In this document: positions 34,289 to 44,653 of the stretch, piece by piece
How the letters are laid out: each line of letters begins with the position of its first letter
How positions within the stretch are numbered: position 1 is the first letter of the stretch
Assembly (NCBI RefSeq): GCF_018918285.1
Contig: NZ_JAHLQF010000001.1
Location: 558,001 to 622,000 of the forward strand
Origin: Clostridium mobile
GTDB lineage: Bacteria > Bacillota > Clostridia > Clostridiales > Clostridiaceae
Reading direction: 5' to 3'
Length of the DNA stretch: 64,000 nt
Made by a program: the position numbers and the translations under genes
The notes under the pieces: generated by a model
What the model was told of the DNA's origin: nothing
Database searches by the model: none
The model's input: only the letters and a program-made list of their open reading frames with translations

Positions 34289-36664
34289 TCATATTTTTTT
34301 AGGAGCTATATTCCAAATTTCTTTTGCATATTCCTCTATGGTTCTATCACTGCTAAACTTTCCTGCATTTGAAATATTCATTAGAGCTTTTTTAGCCCAT
34401 CCGCGCCTATCTCTGTACGCTTTATCTACTCTATATTGAGCTTCTATATAATCTTTAAAGTCTCTAAGTATAAAATAATTATCTGCCTTATGCCAGCTTG
34501 CACCTTCAAGTAAAGATGTGTGCAATTCTTTAAAGCTACCATTTCCTCCATCGTCAAAAGTACCATCAATTAAGGTATCTACAACTCTCTTTAATCCTGG
34601 AACAGTTTCATAATATTCCTTAGGATTATAAGTATCCTTAATTTTTTCAATTTCCTCCACTCTAGCTCCAAAAATAAAGTTATTTTCTTCTCCTGCTTCT
34701 TGGACTATCTCCACATTAGCACCATCGTAAGTTCCGATGGTTGGAGTTCCATTTAGCATAAATTTCATATTGCCAGTTCCTGAAGCTTCCTTTCCTGCTG
34801 TAGATATTTGTTCAGAAATATCCGCTGCTGGAAACAATTTTTCAGCATAAGAAACTCTATAATTCTCCACGAATACAACTTTTATTTTATCCTTTATTTC
34901 AGAATCATTATTTACAAGTTTTGCAATTTCATTAATAAATTTTATTATAGCCTTTGCTCTAACATATCCCGGTGCAGCCTTTGCTCCAAATATAAAAGTC
35001 CTTGGGACAATGTCCATATTAGGATTTTCTTTTAGTTTAAAATATAGATCTAATATACCAAAAGCGTTAAGAAGTTGTCTTTTGTATTCGTGTAACCTTT
35101 TAATTTGTATATCAAATAATGAGTCTGGATTTATACTAATCCCTTCTTGTTCTTTAATATATTTTGCTAATCGCTCTTTATTAGCCTTTTTTATTTCTAA
35201 TAATTTATCTAGTACTGATGGATCTTCTATATACTGCTCCAGCTTTTTTAATTCATGAAGGTTAGTAATCCAATTACTGTTTCCTAGGAGCTCTGTTATT
35301 AATTTTGATAGCTCCCTATTTGTTAAAAGTAGCCATCTTCTAGGAGTGATACCATTAGTCTTGTTTTGGAATCTATTTGGGTAAAGCTCATGCCAATCTT
35401 TTAACTCTTGATACTTTAATATATCCGTATGAAGCTTAGCCACACCATTTGTAACATGAGTTCCATGAATTGCAAGATAAGCCATTCTAATCTTGTCCTC
35501 ATTTATTATCCTCATAGAATGGATTTTTTCTTTTGAATACTTCTTTTCCATAAGTTCTTCATTAAATATTTTATCTATATCCTTAATTATCTCATAAATT
35601 CGAGGAAGTAACCTTTCATAAAGCTCCACATTCCACTCCTCAAGAGCCTCTTTTAATATAGTGTGATTTGTATAGGAAAAAGTGTTGACTACAACATTCC
35701 AAGCATCTTCCCATAGTAAACCTTCCTCATCTGTTAATATTCTCATAAGCTCTGGTATGGCTACAACTGGATGGGTATCATTAAGCTGTATTGCATTATA
35801 TTTAGCAAATTCTTTAAAATTATTTCCATGTACTTTTTTAAACTTTTTAAGTATATCATTCAATCCTGCAGAAACAAAAAAATATTGTTGCTTCAATCTA
35901 AGAATTTTACCTTCTTCAGTAGAATCATTTGGGTATAATACCCTAGAAATATCTTCAGCCCTATTCTTTTCTTTTACTGCCTCATCATATTTTTGAGAAT
36001 TAAATAATTTAAAATCGAAATCTACCAAAGGTTCTGCTTTAAAAAGTCTAAGCTTATTTATGTTTTTTGTACTATAACCTATAATGGGTGTATCATACGG
36101 CACAGCTTTAACTTTGCCATCAGCAAACTCTACAATAACAGTATCTTCTTCTCGCCTAATAGACCATGGGTCGCCATATTTCAACCAGTCATCTTCTTCC
36201 TCTACTTGAAAACCATCTATAAAACTTTGTTTAAATAATCCATAACTATACCTAATTCCATAGCCCGTTAACGGTAAGTTTTTTGTAGCTGCTGACTCCA
36301 TAAAACAAGCCGCTAGTCTTCCAAGTCCTCCATTCCCAAGGCCTGCATCTTCTTCCGCCTCTTCTATTTCGTTAATATCTATACCTAATTCTTTCAAAAC
36401 TTCTTCTACTTCATCATAAATTCCTAAATTCATTAAATTATTTCCTAAAGCTCTTCCCATCAAAAACTCTGCTGATAAATAGTAGGCTTGTTTTCCTTTA
36501 TCATAAGCACTTTCAGTTTCTTCCCAGTTAACAATTATAGTTTCCATAATAGCTTTTGAAAGTGCATTATACTTTTCATAATTTTTTGCTTTAGCTAAAG
36601 ATTTGCCATAGTCTATTTTAATAATTCTTTCTATAGCTATCTTAAGTTCCTTAGTATTAATCAT
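34289..36664 (-). CDS. glgP: Glycogen/maltodextrin phosphorylase
   Basis: A 791-residue GT35 phosphorylase that releases glucose-1-phosphate from alpha-1,4-glucans. The PLP lysine is in EASGTGNMKFMLNG (about residue 633), with AYYLSAEFLMGRALGNNL near the N-terminus and GLGNGGLGRLAACFMES following. Length is normal. ATG 36664 was chosen for its TAGGAG site four to six bases upstream. It is the last gene of the maltodextrin operon, seven bases after malQ. This suggests that its main substrate is imported maltodextrin rather than stored glycogen. Confidence 0.95.
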   Translation of the reverse strand: MINTKELKIAIERIIKIDYGKSLAKAKNYEKYNALSKAIMETIIVNWEETESAYDKGKQAYYLSAEFLMGRALGNNLMNLGIYDEVEEVLKELGIDINEIEEAEEDAGLGNGGLGRLAACFMESAATKNLPLTGYGIRYSYGLFKQSFIDGFQVEEEDDWLKYGDPWSIRREEDTVIVEFADGKVKAVPYDTPIIGYSTKNINKLRLFKAEPLVDFDFKLFNSQKYDEAVKEKNRAEDISRVLYPNDSTEEGKILRLKQQYFFVSAGLNDILKKFKKVHGNNFKEFAKYNAIQLNDTHPVVAIPELMRILTDEEGLLWEDAWNVVVNTFSYTNHTILKEALEEWNVELYERLLPRIYEIIKDIDKIFNEELMEKKYSKEKIHSMRIINEDKIRMAYLAIHGTHVTNGVAKLHTDILKYQELKDWHELYPNRFQNKTNGITPRRWLLLTNRELSKLITELLGNSNWITNLHELKKLEQYIEDPSVLDKLLEIKKANKERLAKYIKEQEGISINPDSLFDIQIKRLHEYKRQLLNAFGILDLYFKLKENPNMDIVPRTFIFGAKAAPGYVRAKAIIKFINEIAKLVNNDSEIKDKIKVVFVENYRVSYAEKLFPAADISEQISTAGKEASGTGNMKFMLNGTPTIGTYDGANVEIVQEAGEENNFIFGARVEEIEKIKDTYNPKEYYETVPGLKRVVDTLIDGTFDDGGNGSFKELHTSLLEGASWHKADNYFILRDFKDYIEAQYRVDKAYRDRRGWAKKALMNISNAGKFSSDRTIEEYAKEIWNIAPKKI

Positions 36665-36671
36665 ATTACTC

Positions 36672-38150
36672 CTACCTTCCATATAGTTTTGTAATATCAT
36701 AAATATTTTTAACTAATCCCTCTGTTAAATCCTCCGTCTTAACCCTCCACTGCCAATTCCCACCTATAGTTGATGGAACATTCATTCTAGCTTCAGTTGA
36801 TAGTCCTAAATAATCCTGCATCTGTATTACAGCAAGATTTGCAACTGAACTTAAGGCTCCTCTTATGAATCCCCAATTGTAGCCTTCCTCTTTTGTTAAT
36901 TTCAGATATTTTATAGCAAACTCCACATCTTTTTCATTTGTATTTTCAAGCCATCCATTGACAGTATCATTATCATGAGTTCCAGTGTATACCACACAAT
37001 TTTTATCATAATTATGTGGCAAATAATCACTTTCTTCTCTAGTATCAAAAGCAAATTCTAAGATTTTCATTCCAGGATATCCAGAAGCAATTCTAAAATC
37101 AATAACTTCTTTAGTTAGAAATCCTAAATCTTCTGCTATTATTTCAATTTCTCCTAATTCTTCTTTTATTTTATTAAATAGTTTCATTCCCGGTCCCTTA
37201 ACCCATTTTCCATTTATTGCAGTATCTTCTTTTGCTGGTACTTCCCAATAAGATTCAAATCCTCTGAAATGATCTATTCTTGTGATATCATATATTTTAC
37301 TACTTGCTTTAATTCTCTCTATCCACCAAGCATATCCTGTCTTATCCAGGTAGTCCCATCTATATATAGGATTTCCCCACAATTGTCCTGTCGGTGAAAA
37401 AGCATCCGGCGGACATCCAGAGACAACAGTAGGATTTTTATTTTCATCTAAAACAAACACTTCACTATTTGCCCAAGTATCAGCACTATCTGTTGCTACG
37501 TAAATTGGTATATCTCCTATGATCTTTATTCCTTTATGGTTTGCATAGTTTTTTAATTCCATCCATTGTTTGAAAAATATATATTGTAAAAACATCCAAT
37601 AATCTATTTCTTCTTTTAATTCTTCTTTGTATTTTTTTAAAACTTCTTCATCTCTTAACTTAATTTCTTCATCCCATTCCTGCCAAGGCTTTAAGCTAAA
37701 TTTTTCTTTTATACTCATATATAAAACATAGTCTTCTATCCATAATTTATTTTCTTCTCTAAACCTTTTTATCTCATTTTCATATTTACCTTTACTATTT
37801 TTGAAAGCTTTTTTTAAAATAGGCATCTTGTTTTTAAATATTTTATTATAATCTACCTTGGTACAATCTTCACCAAAATCTATATTTTCATAATCCTCAT
37901 CTTTTAATAATCCCATTTCTGTAAGCAATGGCAAATCTATAAGATATGGATTGCCTGCAAAAGCTGAATAGGATTGATAAGGTGAATCACCGTAGCCTGT
38001 GGGTCCAATAGGTAGTATTTGCCAATATTTTTGCCCTGATTTCTCTAAAAAATCTACAAAATCATATGCTTCTTTTCCAAAGGTCCCAATACCATAGGGA
38101 CTTGGTAGCGATGTAATATGCATTAAAATACCACTGCTTCTTGTAATCAT
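36672..38150 (-). CDS. malQ: 4-alpha-glucanotransferase (amylomaltase)
   Basis: A 492-residue GH77 enzyme that moves alpha-1,4-glucan segments between maltodextrins. N-terminal SSGILMHITSLPSPYGIG and WQILPIGPTGYGDSPYQS are diagnostic. The catalytic aspartate lies in DITRIDHFRGFE (about residue 292), the acid/base glutamate in IIAEDLGFLT, and YTGTHDNDT completes the site. ATG 38150 has AAGGAG eight bases upstream; the longer frame adds only a TTG codon. With GlgP it converts imported maltodextrins to glucose and glucose-1-P. Confidence 0.95.
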   Translation of the reverse strand: MITRSSGILMHITSLPSPYGIGTFGKEAYDFVDFLEKSGQKYWQILPIGPTGYGDSPYQSYSAFAGNPYLIDLPLLTEMGLLKDEDYENIDFGEDCTKVDYNKIFKNKMPILKKAFKNSKGKYENEIKRFREENKLWIEDYVLYMSIKEKFSLKPWQEWDEEIKLRDEEVLKKYKEELKEEIDYWMFLQYIFFKQWMELKNYANHKGIKIIGDIPIYVATDSADTWANSEVFVLDENKNPTVVSGCPPDAFSPTGQLWGNPIYRWDYLDKTGYAWWIERIKASSKIYDITRIDHFRGFESYWEVPAKEDTAINGKWVKGPGMKLFNKIKEELGEIEIIAEDLGFLTKEVIDFRIASGYPGMKILEFAFDTREESDYLPHNYDKNCVVYTGTHDNDTVNGWLENTNEKDVEFAIKYLKLTKEEGYNWGFIRGALSSVANLAVIQMQDYLGLSTEARMNVPSTIGGNWQWRVKTEDLTEGLVKNIYDITKLYGR

Positions 38151-38168
38151 CAACTTTCTCCTTTTTCC

Positions 38169-40319
38169 TTATAAATAGATTATTTTCTTAATAATATTTC
38201 CATCTACATCTACTATGTCAAAGCTTATTTTTTTCACTAATTTATTCCCTTTATTTTTAACTTCTATTTCGTAATCCTCATTATTTTTTCTAATGCATAT
38301 AATTATTTCTGAATACTTACCTTTTTTAAAATCGTAGCTATTTCCATCATCATCATAATATATATAATTTGCCTCATTTTCTACAAAGGCTATTACATTT
38401 AATTCTGCGCTATCTAAGCTCTCTACATTGTGAGAAGATTTGCCTAAAACTAAAATTTTATTTTTTCTAATAAATAATGGAATCTCATCAAAATCAACAT
38501 TCAAATAATTATGTCCTTTTTTAACCACTTCATATTTTCTATTCCTGTAATCCCTTACTTTCCATAAAAGCATGTCCTCTGGAAGATAAACATATCTTCC
38601 CACCGCATTTTCTTCATAAACAGGAGCAATCATTAAACTTTCACCTAATAAAAGTTGATTCTCTATTCTTCTTGACATTTCATCATTATATTCAAAGGAA
38701 ATTGGCATAAAATACATGTTTCTATTATTAATTGCCTTCATATATTCTGAATAAATATAAGGGATCAATGCATATCTAAATTCTATTGCTTTTGTAATAA
38801 TTTCTTTAGTATTCTCACCAAATGAGTATGGTTCTTGGCTCCTAGTTCCCATGGCTGAATGATTTCTAAATAAAGGTGTAAATATACTAAATTGATTCCA
38901 CCTTATAACTAATTGCTCATTAGCATCACTACCAAAACCACCTGTATCTGCTCCAATATAGAAAAAACCACACATATTTAAAGAAGGCATCATTTTTATA
39001 TTTAACAAAATGTGTTCCCACCAAGAGTGGTTATCCCCTGTCCATATGCCACCATACCTATGCATTCCTATATATGAAGCTCGTGAAAATAGTAAAAATC
39101 TTTTATTAGAATTAATTTTTCTAAAAGCTTCCCCAGCACTTCTTGTCATGTTGTAACCATAAAGATTATGAACCTTATAATGATTAACAATATTTCCATT
39201 CATATTGTGATAAAAACCTTTGTAATCCGCTATATTGTTAGCCATCTTTGAAAATACATCTTGTAATGCAAAGAAAGAGTGTATATCTAAGTTCTCTTTT
39301 TCAGAAGCCTTTGCAGTTTCAACAGCTTCCTTTAAACCTCTAGGAGTATAAAATATAGCTGGTTCATTCATGTCATTCCAAAAGCCTTCAATTCCTAAAT
39401 CCGTTAGGAATTTATATTTTAGTCCAAACCACTCTCTAGCTTTACTATTTAAAAAATCTGGAAAATGGCATACTCCTGGCCAAACTGCTGCTATAAATGG
39501 TTCTCCCTTGTCATCAGCACAAAAATATTTATTTTCTATACCTTCTTCATAAACTTCATAACCCTTTTCTATCTTAACCCCTGCATCAATTATAGGTATA
39601 AGTCTAAAACCCTTTTCTTTTATTTCCTTTACGAAACCTTTAAAATTTGGAAAAGCATCCTTATCTATAGTAAAATCTTTGAATCTCTCCATATAATCTA
39701 TATCAAGGCAAATTGCATCACAAGGAATTTTATTCTCAATAAATTTCTCTGCAATTTCTTTAATATCTTTTGAATCTTTATAACCCCATCTTGATTGTTG
39801 ATATCCAAAAGCCCATTTAGGAGGAACATAACTTTCTCCTATAATACCTAGAAATTCTCTTACAATATTTTTAGGAGATTTTCCCTTAATTATATAAACA
39901 TCTACGTTACTTTCTTCTACAATAATCTTTAACTTATTTTTCTTTGAAAACCCTATATCAAATGTTACCTTTCCTGGATAGTCTACAAAAACACCGAATT
40001 TATTATCTCCATCTATTACTATAAAATTGTGAGCCCCATATAAAGATTTCTTATCAGGGGTATGCCTTGGATCATCACTGCAGAAAGATTCATATATACC
40101 CCCCTTTTTATTCATTCCCCTTTGATTTTCTCCAAGACCCCATATAACATCTTGTGTATTCATATCATAATCAAGTTCTAGCTCTTGATTATACTTTACT
40201 TTTAAAAATTCTAAAGAATCCCTAAAGCACTCTTCTCCAGTTAAAACTACAGCTTCTGTATTTATAGGTTTTCCAAAGGTATACTTAGTTACACTCTCAG
40301 TTATTTTAAATACTTTCAT
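38169..40319 (-). CDS. GH31 alpha-glucosidase
   Basis: A 716-residue GH31 glycosidase without signal peptide, hence cytoplasmic. The nucleophile aspartate lies in GFWNDMNEPAIF (about residue 316) and the acid/base aspartate in IWTGDNHSWW (about residue 428). GADTGGFGSDANEQL and RNHSAMG are also typical. It hydrolyses terminal alpha-1,4 or alpha-1,6 glucose from imported maltodextrins or isomalto-oligosaccharides. It lies between the transporter genes and malQ. The ATG has GGTGGGGTGA upstream. The 85 bases before it carry no clear promoter. Confidence 0.92.
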   Translation of the reverse strand: MKVFKITESVTKYTFGKPINTEAVVLTGEECFRDSLEFLKVKYNQELELDYDMNTQDVIWGLGENQRGMNKKGGIYESFCSDDPRHTPDKKSLYGAHNFIVIDGDNKFGVFVDYPGKVTFDIGFSKKNKLKIIVEESNVDVYIIKGKSPKNIVREFLGIIGESYVPPKWAFGYQQSRWGYKDSKDIKEIAEKFIENKIPCDAICLDIDYMERFKDFTIDKDAFPNFKGFVKEIKEKGFRLIPIIDAGVKIEKGYEVYEEGIENKYFCADDKGEPFIAAVWPGVCHFPDFLNSKAREWFGLKYKFLTDLGIEGFWNDMNEPAIFYTPRGLKEAVETAKASEKENLDIHSFFALQDVFSKMANNIADYKGFYHNMNGNIVNHYKVHNLYGYNMTRSAGEAFRKINSNKRFLLFSRASYIGMHRYGGIWTGDNHSWWEHILLNIKMMPSLNMCGFFYIGADTGGFGSDANEQLVIRWNQFSIFTPLFRNHSAMGTRSQEPYSFGENTKEIITKAIEFRYALIPYIYSEYMKAINNRNMYFMPISFEYNDEMSRRIENQLLLGESLMIAPVYEENAVGRYVYLPEDMLLWKVRDYRNRKYEVVKKGHNYLNVDFDEIPLFIRKNKILVLGKSSHNVESLDSAELNVIAFVENEANYIYYDDDGNSYDFKKGKYSEIIICIRKNNEDYEIEVKNKGNKLVKKISFDIVDVDGNIIKKIIYL

Positions 40320-40404
40320 TTCTTCACCCCACCTATTGTTTAATTAATTAAATATGATCATCAATATCACCGCATTGCTTAACAAAGATATATTAAATTA
40401 AATT

Positions 40405-41232
40405 TTATTTAATAGACCCTTGTGTAACACCTTTTACAATGTGTTTTTGAGCAAATAAATAGAATATAATTATAGGAATCATACCTAGCACAAGCCCTGC
40501 TAATGCTAAATTCCACTGCTTTGAATATTGCCCAAAAAAGTAAAACATCTTTAAGGGAAGCGTATGCCATTTAGGCCTGTTTATAACTAATTGAGGTAAT
40601 AAAAAGTCGTTCCATATCCACATTGCATTTAAAATACTTACTGTAACAGTTATTGGTTTTAATAATGGAAAAACAATTAACCAAAATATTTGAAACTTGT
40701 TACATCCATCTATGGTAGCCGCCTCTTCTAACTCCACTGGTATATTTTTTATAAATCCATGATACATTATTATAGATAAACTTGATCCAAATCCTAAATA
40801 CATAAATACTAGCCCTGCTGGATTTAATAAGTTCAATTTCCCCATCAAGTTAATAAGAGGTAACATTACTGATTGAAAAGGTATTAGCATAGCTCCTGCA
40901 AATAAAAAGAATAAAAATTTGCTTATTTTTGTTTTTGATCTTACTAACATCCAAGCTGCCATTGAAGCAAATATAACTATAATCACAGTACTCACTACTG
41001 TAATTAGTAAAGAATTCATAAAGGAGTGAAGAAAGTTTAAATCTTTAAATGCCTGAAAGTAATTATTTAAAGTAAAGGTATCTTTTCCAGGTAAACCTAT
41101 AACATTACTATAAATACCTTTTTGAGTTTTAAAAGAGTTTATAAAGGCAATATATAGTGGTGCTAAAAATGTAAGAGCTGTAAATATTGCTAATATACTC
41201 CACCCTACTTTTTTTGAAGTAGCTTCTCTCAT
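40405..41232 (-). CDS. malG: Sugar ABC transporter permease (MalG-like)
   Basis: A 275-residue inner-membrane permease with six helices and the EAA loop EEAATIDGCNKFQIFWLIVFP near residue 170, which contacts the ATPase. MalG-type proteins have the short N-terminus seen here. The start overlaps the malF stop by one base. The partner permease, binding protein and ATPase are in the same operon, and the downstream glucan enzymes indicate maltodextrin import. Confidence 0.9.
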   Translation of the reverse strand: MREATSKKVGWSILAIFTALTFLAPLYIAFINSFKTQKGIYSNVIGLPGKDTFTLNNYFQAFKDLNFLHSFMNSLLITVVSTVIIVIFASMAAWMLVRSKTKISKFLFFLFAGAMLIPFQSVMLPLINLMGKLNLLNPAGLVFMYLGFGSSLSIIMYHGFIKNIPVELEEAATIDGCNKFQIFWLIVFPLLKPITVTVSILNAMWIWNDFLLPQLVINRPKWHTLPLKMFYFFGQYSKQWNLALAGLVLGMIPIIIFYLFAQKHIVKGVTQGSIK

Positions 41233-42098
41233 TACATTTCTACCTCCTTTTTCTTACTGAAATTTAATTGAGTTAAAGTTATGGCTGCTACAGTAATCAA
41301 GAATATTACTGCCTTAGCTTGCGCTATACCAAACTCGTTATATACAAAGGCTGAATTATAGATATTAAGAGCTAACATTTGTGTAGAATTATATGGCCCT
41401 CCCGCTGTAAGTGATAAGTTTTGATCAAACAATTTAAAAGAATTGGATAATGTTAAAAAAAGTCCAACAGTAAAAGCTGGTGCAACTAAAGGTATGGTTA
41501 TATTAATAAGTTTTTGAAATCCATTAGCTCCATCTATTTCTGCTGCTTCTTTTAAGCTCTCAGGAATACCTTCTAGAGCTGCTATATAAACTACCATCAT
41601 GTATCCTGACATTTGCCAAGACATCAATATAACAAGTCCCCAAAAACCAGTTGCTGTAGTAGAAAGCCATCCTCTTAAAAATTCCCATCCAAGTTTAGCA
41701 CCGATAGAATCAAAAGCCTTTGTAAATATAAACTGCCATATAAATCCTAATATAAGTCCCCCCACCATATTAGGCATAAAAAATATGCTTCTTAAAATGT
41801 TACTTGTTTTCATTCCTCTAGTAACTAATAGTGCTAATCCAAAGCCAATTAAATTAATTGTAATAACAGATACCAAAGAAAAAGTTGCTGTAAATACAAA
41901 GGCTTGTATAAATCCATTTCCTTCTTTAAATATCTCTATATAATTTGAAACTCCAACAAAAGTGGCCTTATTCTCTATGCCATTCCAATCTGTAAAAGAA
42001 TAATATACTCCTGTTATAGCCGGTATGACTACAACCAGTAAAAATGCAATTAGTATGGGTCCAACAAAGAAACTAAACCATAATTTTGATTTTTTCAT
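41232..42098 (-). CDS. malF: Sugar ABC transporter permease (MalF-like)
   Basis: A 288-residue permease with six helices and the EAA loop KEAAEIDGANGFQKLINITIP (about residue 190). Like other Gram-positive MalF proteins it lacks the large periplasmic loop of the E. coli protein. AGGAGG lies about 8 bases before the ATG. It pairs with the MalG-like subunit directly downstream. Confidence 0.9.
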   Translation of the reverse strand: MKKSKLWFSFFVGPILIAFLLVVVIPAITGVYYSFTDWNGIENKATFVGVSNYIEIFKEGNGFIQAFVFTATFSLVSVITINLIGFGLALLVTRGMKTSNILRSIFFMPNMVGGLILGFIWQFIFTKAFDSIGAKLGWEFLRGWLSTTATGFWGLVILMSWQMSGYMMVVYIAALEGIPESLKEAAEIDGANGFQKLINITIPLVAPAFTVGLFLTLSNSFKLFDQNLSLTAGGPYNSTQMLALNIYNSAFVYNEFGIAQAKAVIFLITVAAITLTQLNFSKKKEVEM

Positions 42099-42163
42099 AG
42101 TGACCTCCTTATGTCGATTTCTATATAATTTGAGGAAGGAAATAATCCCTTCCCCTAATTAAT

Positions 42164-43522
42164 TTATTTTTTTTCCTTTCTCGCTTTCTCCCACTTAGCT
42201 TGAGCTGTCTTTATAGCCTCATCCCACTCAACTTCTCCAGCTAAATATTTTTGAACCTCTTGTCCAAGAACATCCATTCCCCAACCAGTTGGATATCCCA
42301 TGAACACCCATGGTAATGATTTTCCTTCTTGAGCGTATCTATTTACAGCGGCACCTAAAGAATCCTTAGGTTGGAAGTTTTCATAACCTTTAAATGGAGG
42401 TATGAAGAAGAATTTGTTAACAACATAATCTTTTCCTTTTTCAGAAGTATATAACCAATTCAAAAAGTCTTTAGCTGCAGCTTGTTGTTCTGGTGAAACT
42501 TTGTTATTAACTGCCCAGTACATAGGAACTCCTACTGGTATTGAATCTTCTTTTACTCCTTTAATTGGTATTGGTAAAATGTCTAATTGTTCTGCAACCT
42601 TTGCATCTATCTTTTGAACATCGTTATAAACCCAGTTACCTTGTTGTATAATAGCAACACGTTCTATAGCTAAACCTTGGCCAACTTGAGTTGCATAGTC
42701 TATTGCATTTAATTTTCCTTTAGATTTAGCATTTGGTGAATAATTAGCTTGTAAGTCGTATAACGCTTTTAACGCATCACCATGTTTAAAATCTACTTTT
42801 TTAGCTGCGAAAGCATCAAGAGCGCTATTGAATTCTTGAGATAAAACTGCATTTGATGTATGAAGTCCAGTTATCCAAGTTTCCTTAGCAGGCATTTCGA
42901 ATACTGCTTCTAATTTAGGATATTTATCTTTTAATTCATTAGCTTTTATCTTATTATCAAGCTTTTTAACTGCTGCTTCTAAACTTGCATAATCCTTAAT
43001 AGCCTTTGTATCAATTCCAGCAGCTTCAAATATGCCTTTATTATATATGAAACCATATCCTTCAAGTGCAAATGGCATTCCATAAACTTTGTTATCTACA
43101 GTTACTCCTGGTAATACTCCCTCAACAGCTTTACTTACCCAAGGTTCTTTAGATAAATCCGCCAGTCTTGGCTGCCAGTCTTTAACGTCTTGTGGCCCAC
43201 CTATATTAAATATTGCTGGCTCTTCACCTGATTGCATTTTAGCTCTAAGTGCAGCACCGTAATCATCTCCACCGCCTACAGTTTGAATGTTTATTGTAAC
43301 CCCTGGATGTTCTGCAGAATAAGCTTTTGCAGCTTCTTCAAGTTCTTTAGCAATTTCTACTTTAAATTGGAATATATTTAATGCTACTTCTTTTTTGCCA
43401 TCTGCTGCTAGTTTTTGCGCAGAATTGTCCACCTGTTTTGATGAGCATCCTCCTAACAATAAGCTCGAAATAACCAATGTTGAAGAAAGAGCTAATGCAA
43501 CAATTTTCTTAATTTTTTTCAT
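42164..43522 (-). CDS. malE: Maltodextrin-type solute-binding lipoprotein
   Basis: A 452-residue extracellular binding protein (family 1). A positively charged N-terminus, a hydrophobic stretch and the lipobox LLLGGC place the lipidated cysteine at residue 26. The mature protein has the cluster-B features VTINIQTVGGG and GVPMYWAVNNKVSPEQQAAAKDFLNW. It captures the sugar for the MalFG permease. GGGAGGGG precedes the ATG at 43522. The operon context indicates maltodextrin, though related proteins bind other oligosaccharides. Confidence 0.9.
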   Translation of the reverse strand: MKKIKKIVALALSSTLVISSLLLGGCSSKQVDNSAQKLAADGKKEVALNIFQFKVEIAKELEEAAKAYSAEHPGVTINIQTVGGGDDYGAALRAKMQSGEEPAIFNIGGPQDVKDWQPRLADLSKEPWVSKAVEGVLPGVTVDNKVYGMPFALEGYGFIYNKGIFEAAGIDTKAIKDYASLEAAVKKLDNKIKANELKDKYPKLEAVFEMPAKETWITGLHTSNAVLSQEFNSALDAFAAKKVDFKHGDALKALYDLQANYSPNAKSKGKLNAIDYATQVGQGLAIERVAIIQQGNWVYNDVQKIDAKVAEQLDILPIPIKGVKEDSIPVGVPMYWAVNNKVSPEQQAAAKDFLNWLYTSEKGKDYVVNKFFFIPPFKGYENFQPKDSLGAAVNRYAQEGKSLPWVFMGYPTGWGMDVLGQEVQKYLAGEVEWDEAIKTAQAKWEKARKEKK

Positions 43523-43545
43523 AAATATTCCCCTCCCAAATTATT

Positions 43546-44643
43546 CTAAATACCTATATTTTCTTCACTGTCAAAATCAAAAATATGACAGTTATCCATG
43601 TGAAGCACAAAAGTTTCTTCTTGTCCAATATTTATTAAATTAGCTTTTAAAGAGTCTACTTTCCCAATAAATTGAGTTCCAAAGAAATCAAAATATACAA
43701 ATGCTTCATTTCCCATATTTTCAATTACAGCAACTCTCCCCTTAATCTTTACAGTAGATTCTCCTTCTTCTAAATTAATATGTTCAGGCCTTATGCCAAA
43801 GTAAACTTTTTTGCCTACATGATTTTTAAATTTATCAGCCTTGCTCTGTGGTAACTGTAACTCTACACCTCCTATTTTTATAGCTATAAATCCATTATTA
43901 ATTAACTCTCCTTCTATAATGTTCATAGCAGGAGAACCAATAAACCCAGCTACAAATTTATTTGCAGGATACTTGTACAAATTAAGTGGTGTATCAACCT
44001 GCATGACTCTACCTAAGTTCATTACACATATTCTATCCCCCATAGTCATTGCTTCTACTTGGTCATGAGTAACATATATCATTGTAGTTTTTAGCTTGTT
44101 ATGAAGTTTTGAAAGTTGAACCCTCATGTGAACTCTTAGTTTTGCATCTAAGTTAGATAAAGGTTCATCAAATAGAAACACATCTGGATCTCTTACTATT
44201 GCCCTTCCTACGGCAACCCTCTGTCTTTGTCCACCTGACAATTCTTTGGGTTTTCTTTTTAAAACTTCTTCTAAGTCTAAAATTCTTGCAGCTTCTTTAA
44301 CTTTTTCATCTATAACATCTTTGGGAGTTTTCTTTATCTTTAAAGAAAATGCCATATTATCATAAACAGTCATATGTGGATATAATGCATAGTTCTGAAA
44401 AACCATTGCAATTCCCCTATCCTTTGCTGGTATATCGTTTACTAAATTATCACCAATATAAATTTTCCCTCCTGATATTTCTTCAAGACCAGCTATCATT
44501 CTTAAAGTAGTGGATTTTGCACATCCTGATGGCCCTACAAATACCATAAACTCTCCATCATTTACTTCTAAGTTAATTCCATGTACAGCCTTAAATCCAT
44601 TAGGATAAACTTTTTCAACTTTTTCTAAAATAACCTTAGCCAT
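43546..44643 (-). CDS. malK: Sugar ABC transporter ATPase (MalK/MsmX-like)
   Basis: A 365-residue ATPase of the CUT1 class with a C-terminal TOBE/regulatory domain (about 240-365, with [10 protein letters not shown]). Walker A reads GPSGCAKST, with alanine in place of the usual third glycine. The DNA (GCA) confirms this. The signature [15 protein letters not shown], Walker [17 protein letters not shown] and H-loop [11 protein letters not shown] are intact. In many Firmicutes one such ATPase serves several sugar transporters. Being encoded between regulator and binding protein, this one is probably dedicated to this system. Confidence 0.93.
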   Translation of the reverse strand: MAKVILEKVEKVYPNGFKAVHGINLEVNDGEFMVFVGPSGCAKSTTLRMIAGLEEISGGKIYIGDNLVNDIPAKDRGIAMVFQNYALYPHMTVYDNMAFSLKIKKTPKDVIDEKVKEAARILDLEEVLKRKPKELSGGQRQRVAVGRAIVRDPDVFLFDEPLSNLDAKLRVHMRVQLSKLHNKLKTTMIYVTHDQVEAMTMGDRICVMNLGRVMQVDTPLNLYKYPANKFVAGFIGSPAMNIIEGELINNGFIAIKIGGVELQLPQSKADKFKNHVGKKVYFGIRPEHINLEEGESTVKIKGRVAVIENMGNEAFVYFDFFGTQFIGKVDSLKANLINIGQEETFVLHMDNCHIFDFDSEENIGI

Positions 44644-44653
44644 GGTTTACCTC

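Noticed and set aside
43395-43643. Plus-strand frame spanning the malE/malK boundary
   Set aside because: It is antisense to both genes' conserved ends and lacks a ribosome site.
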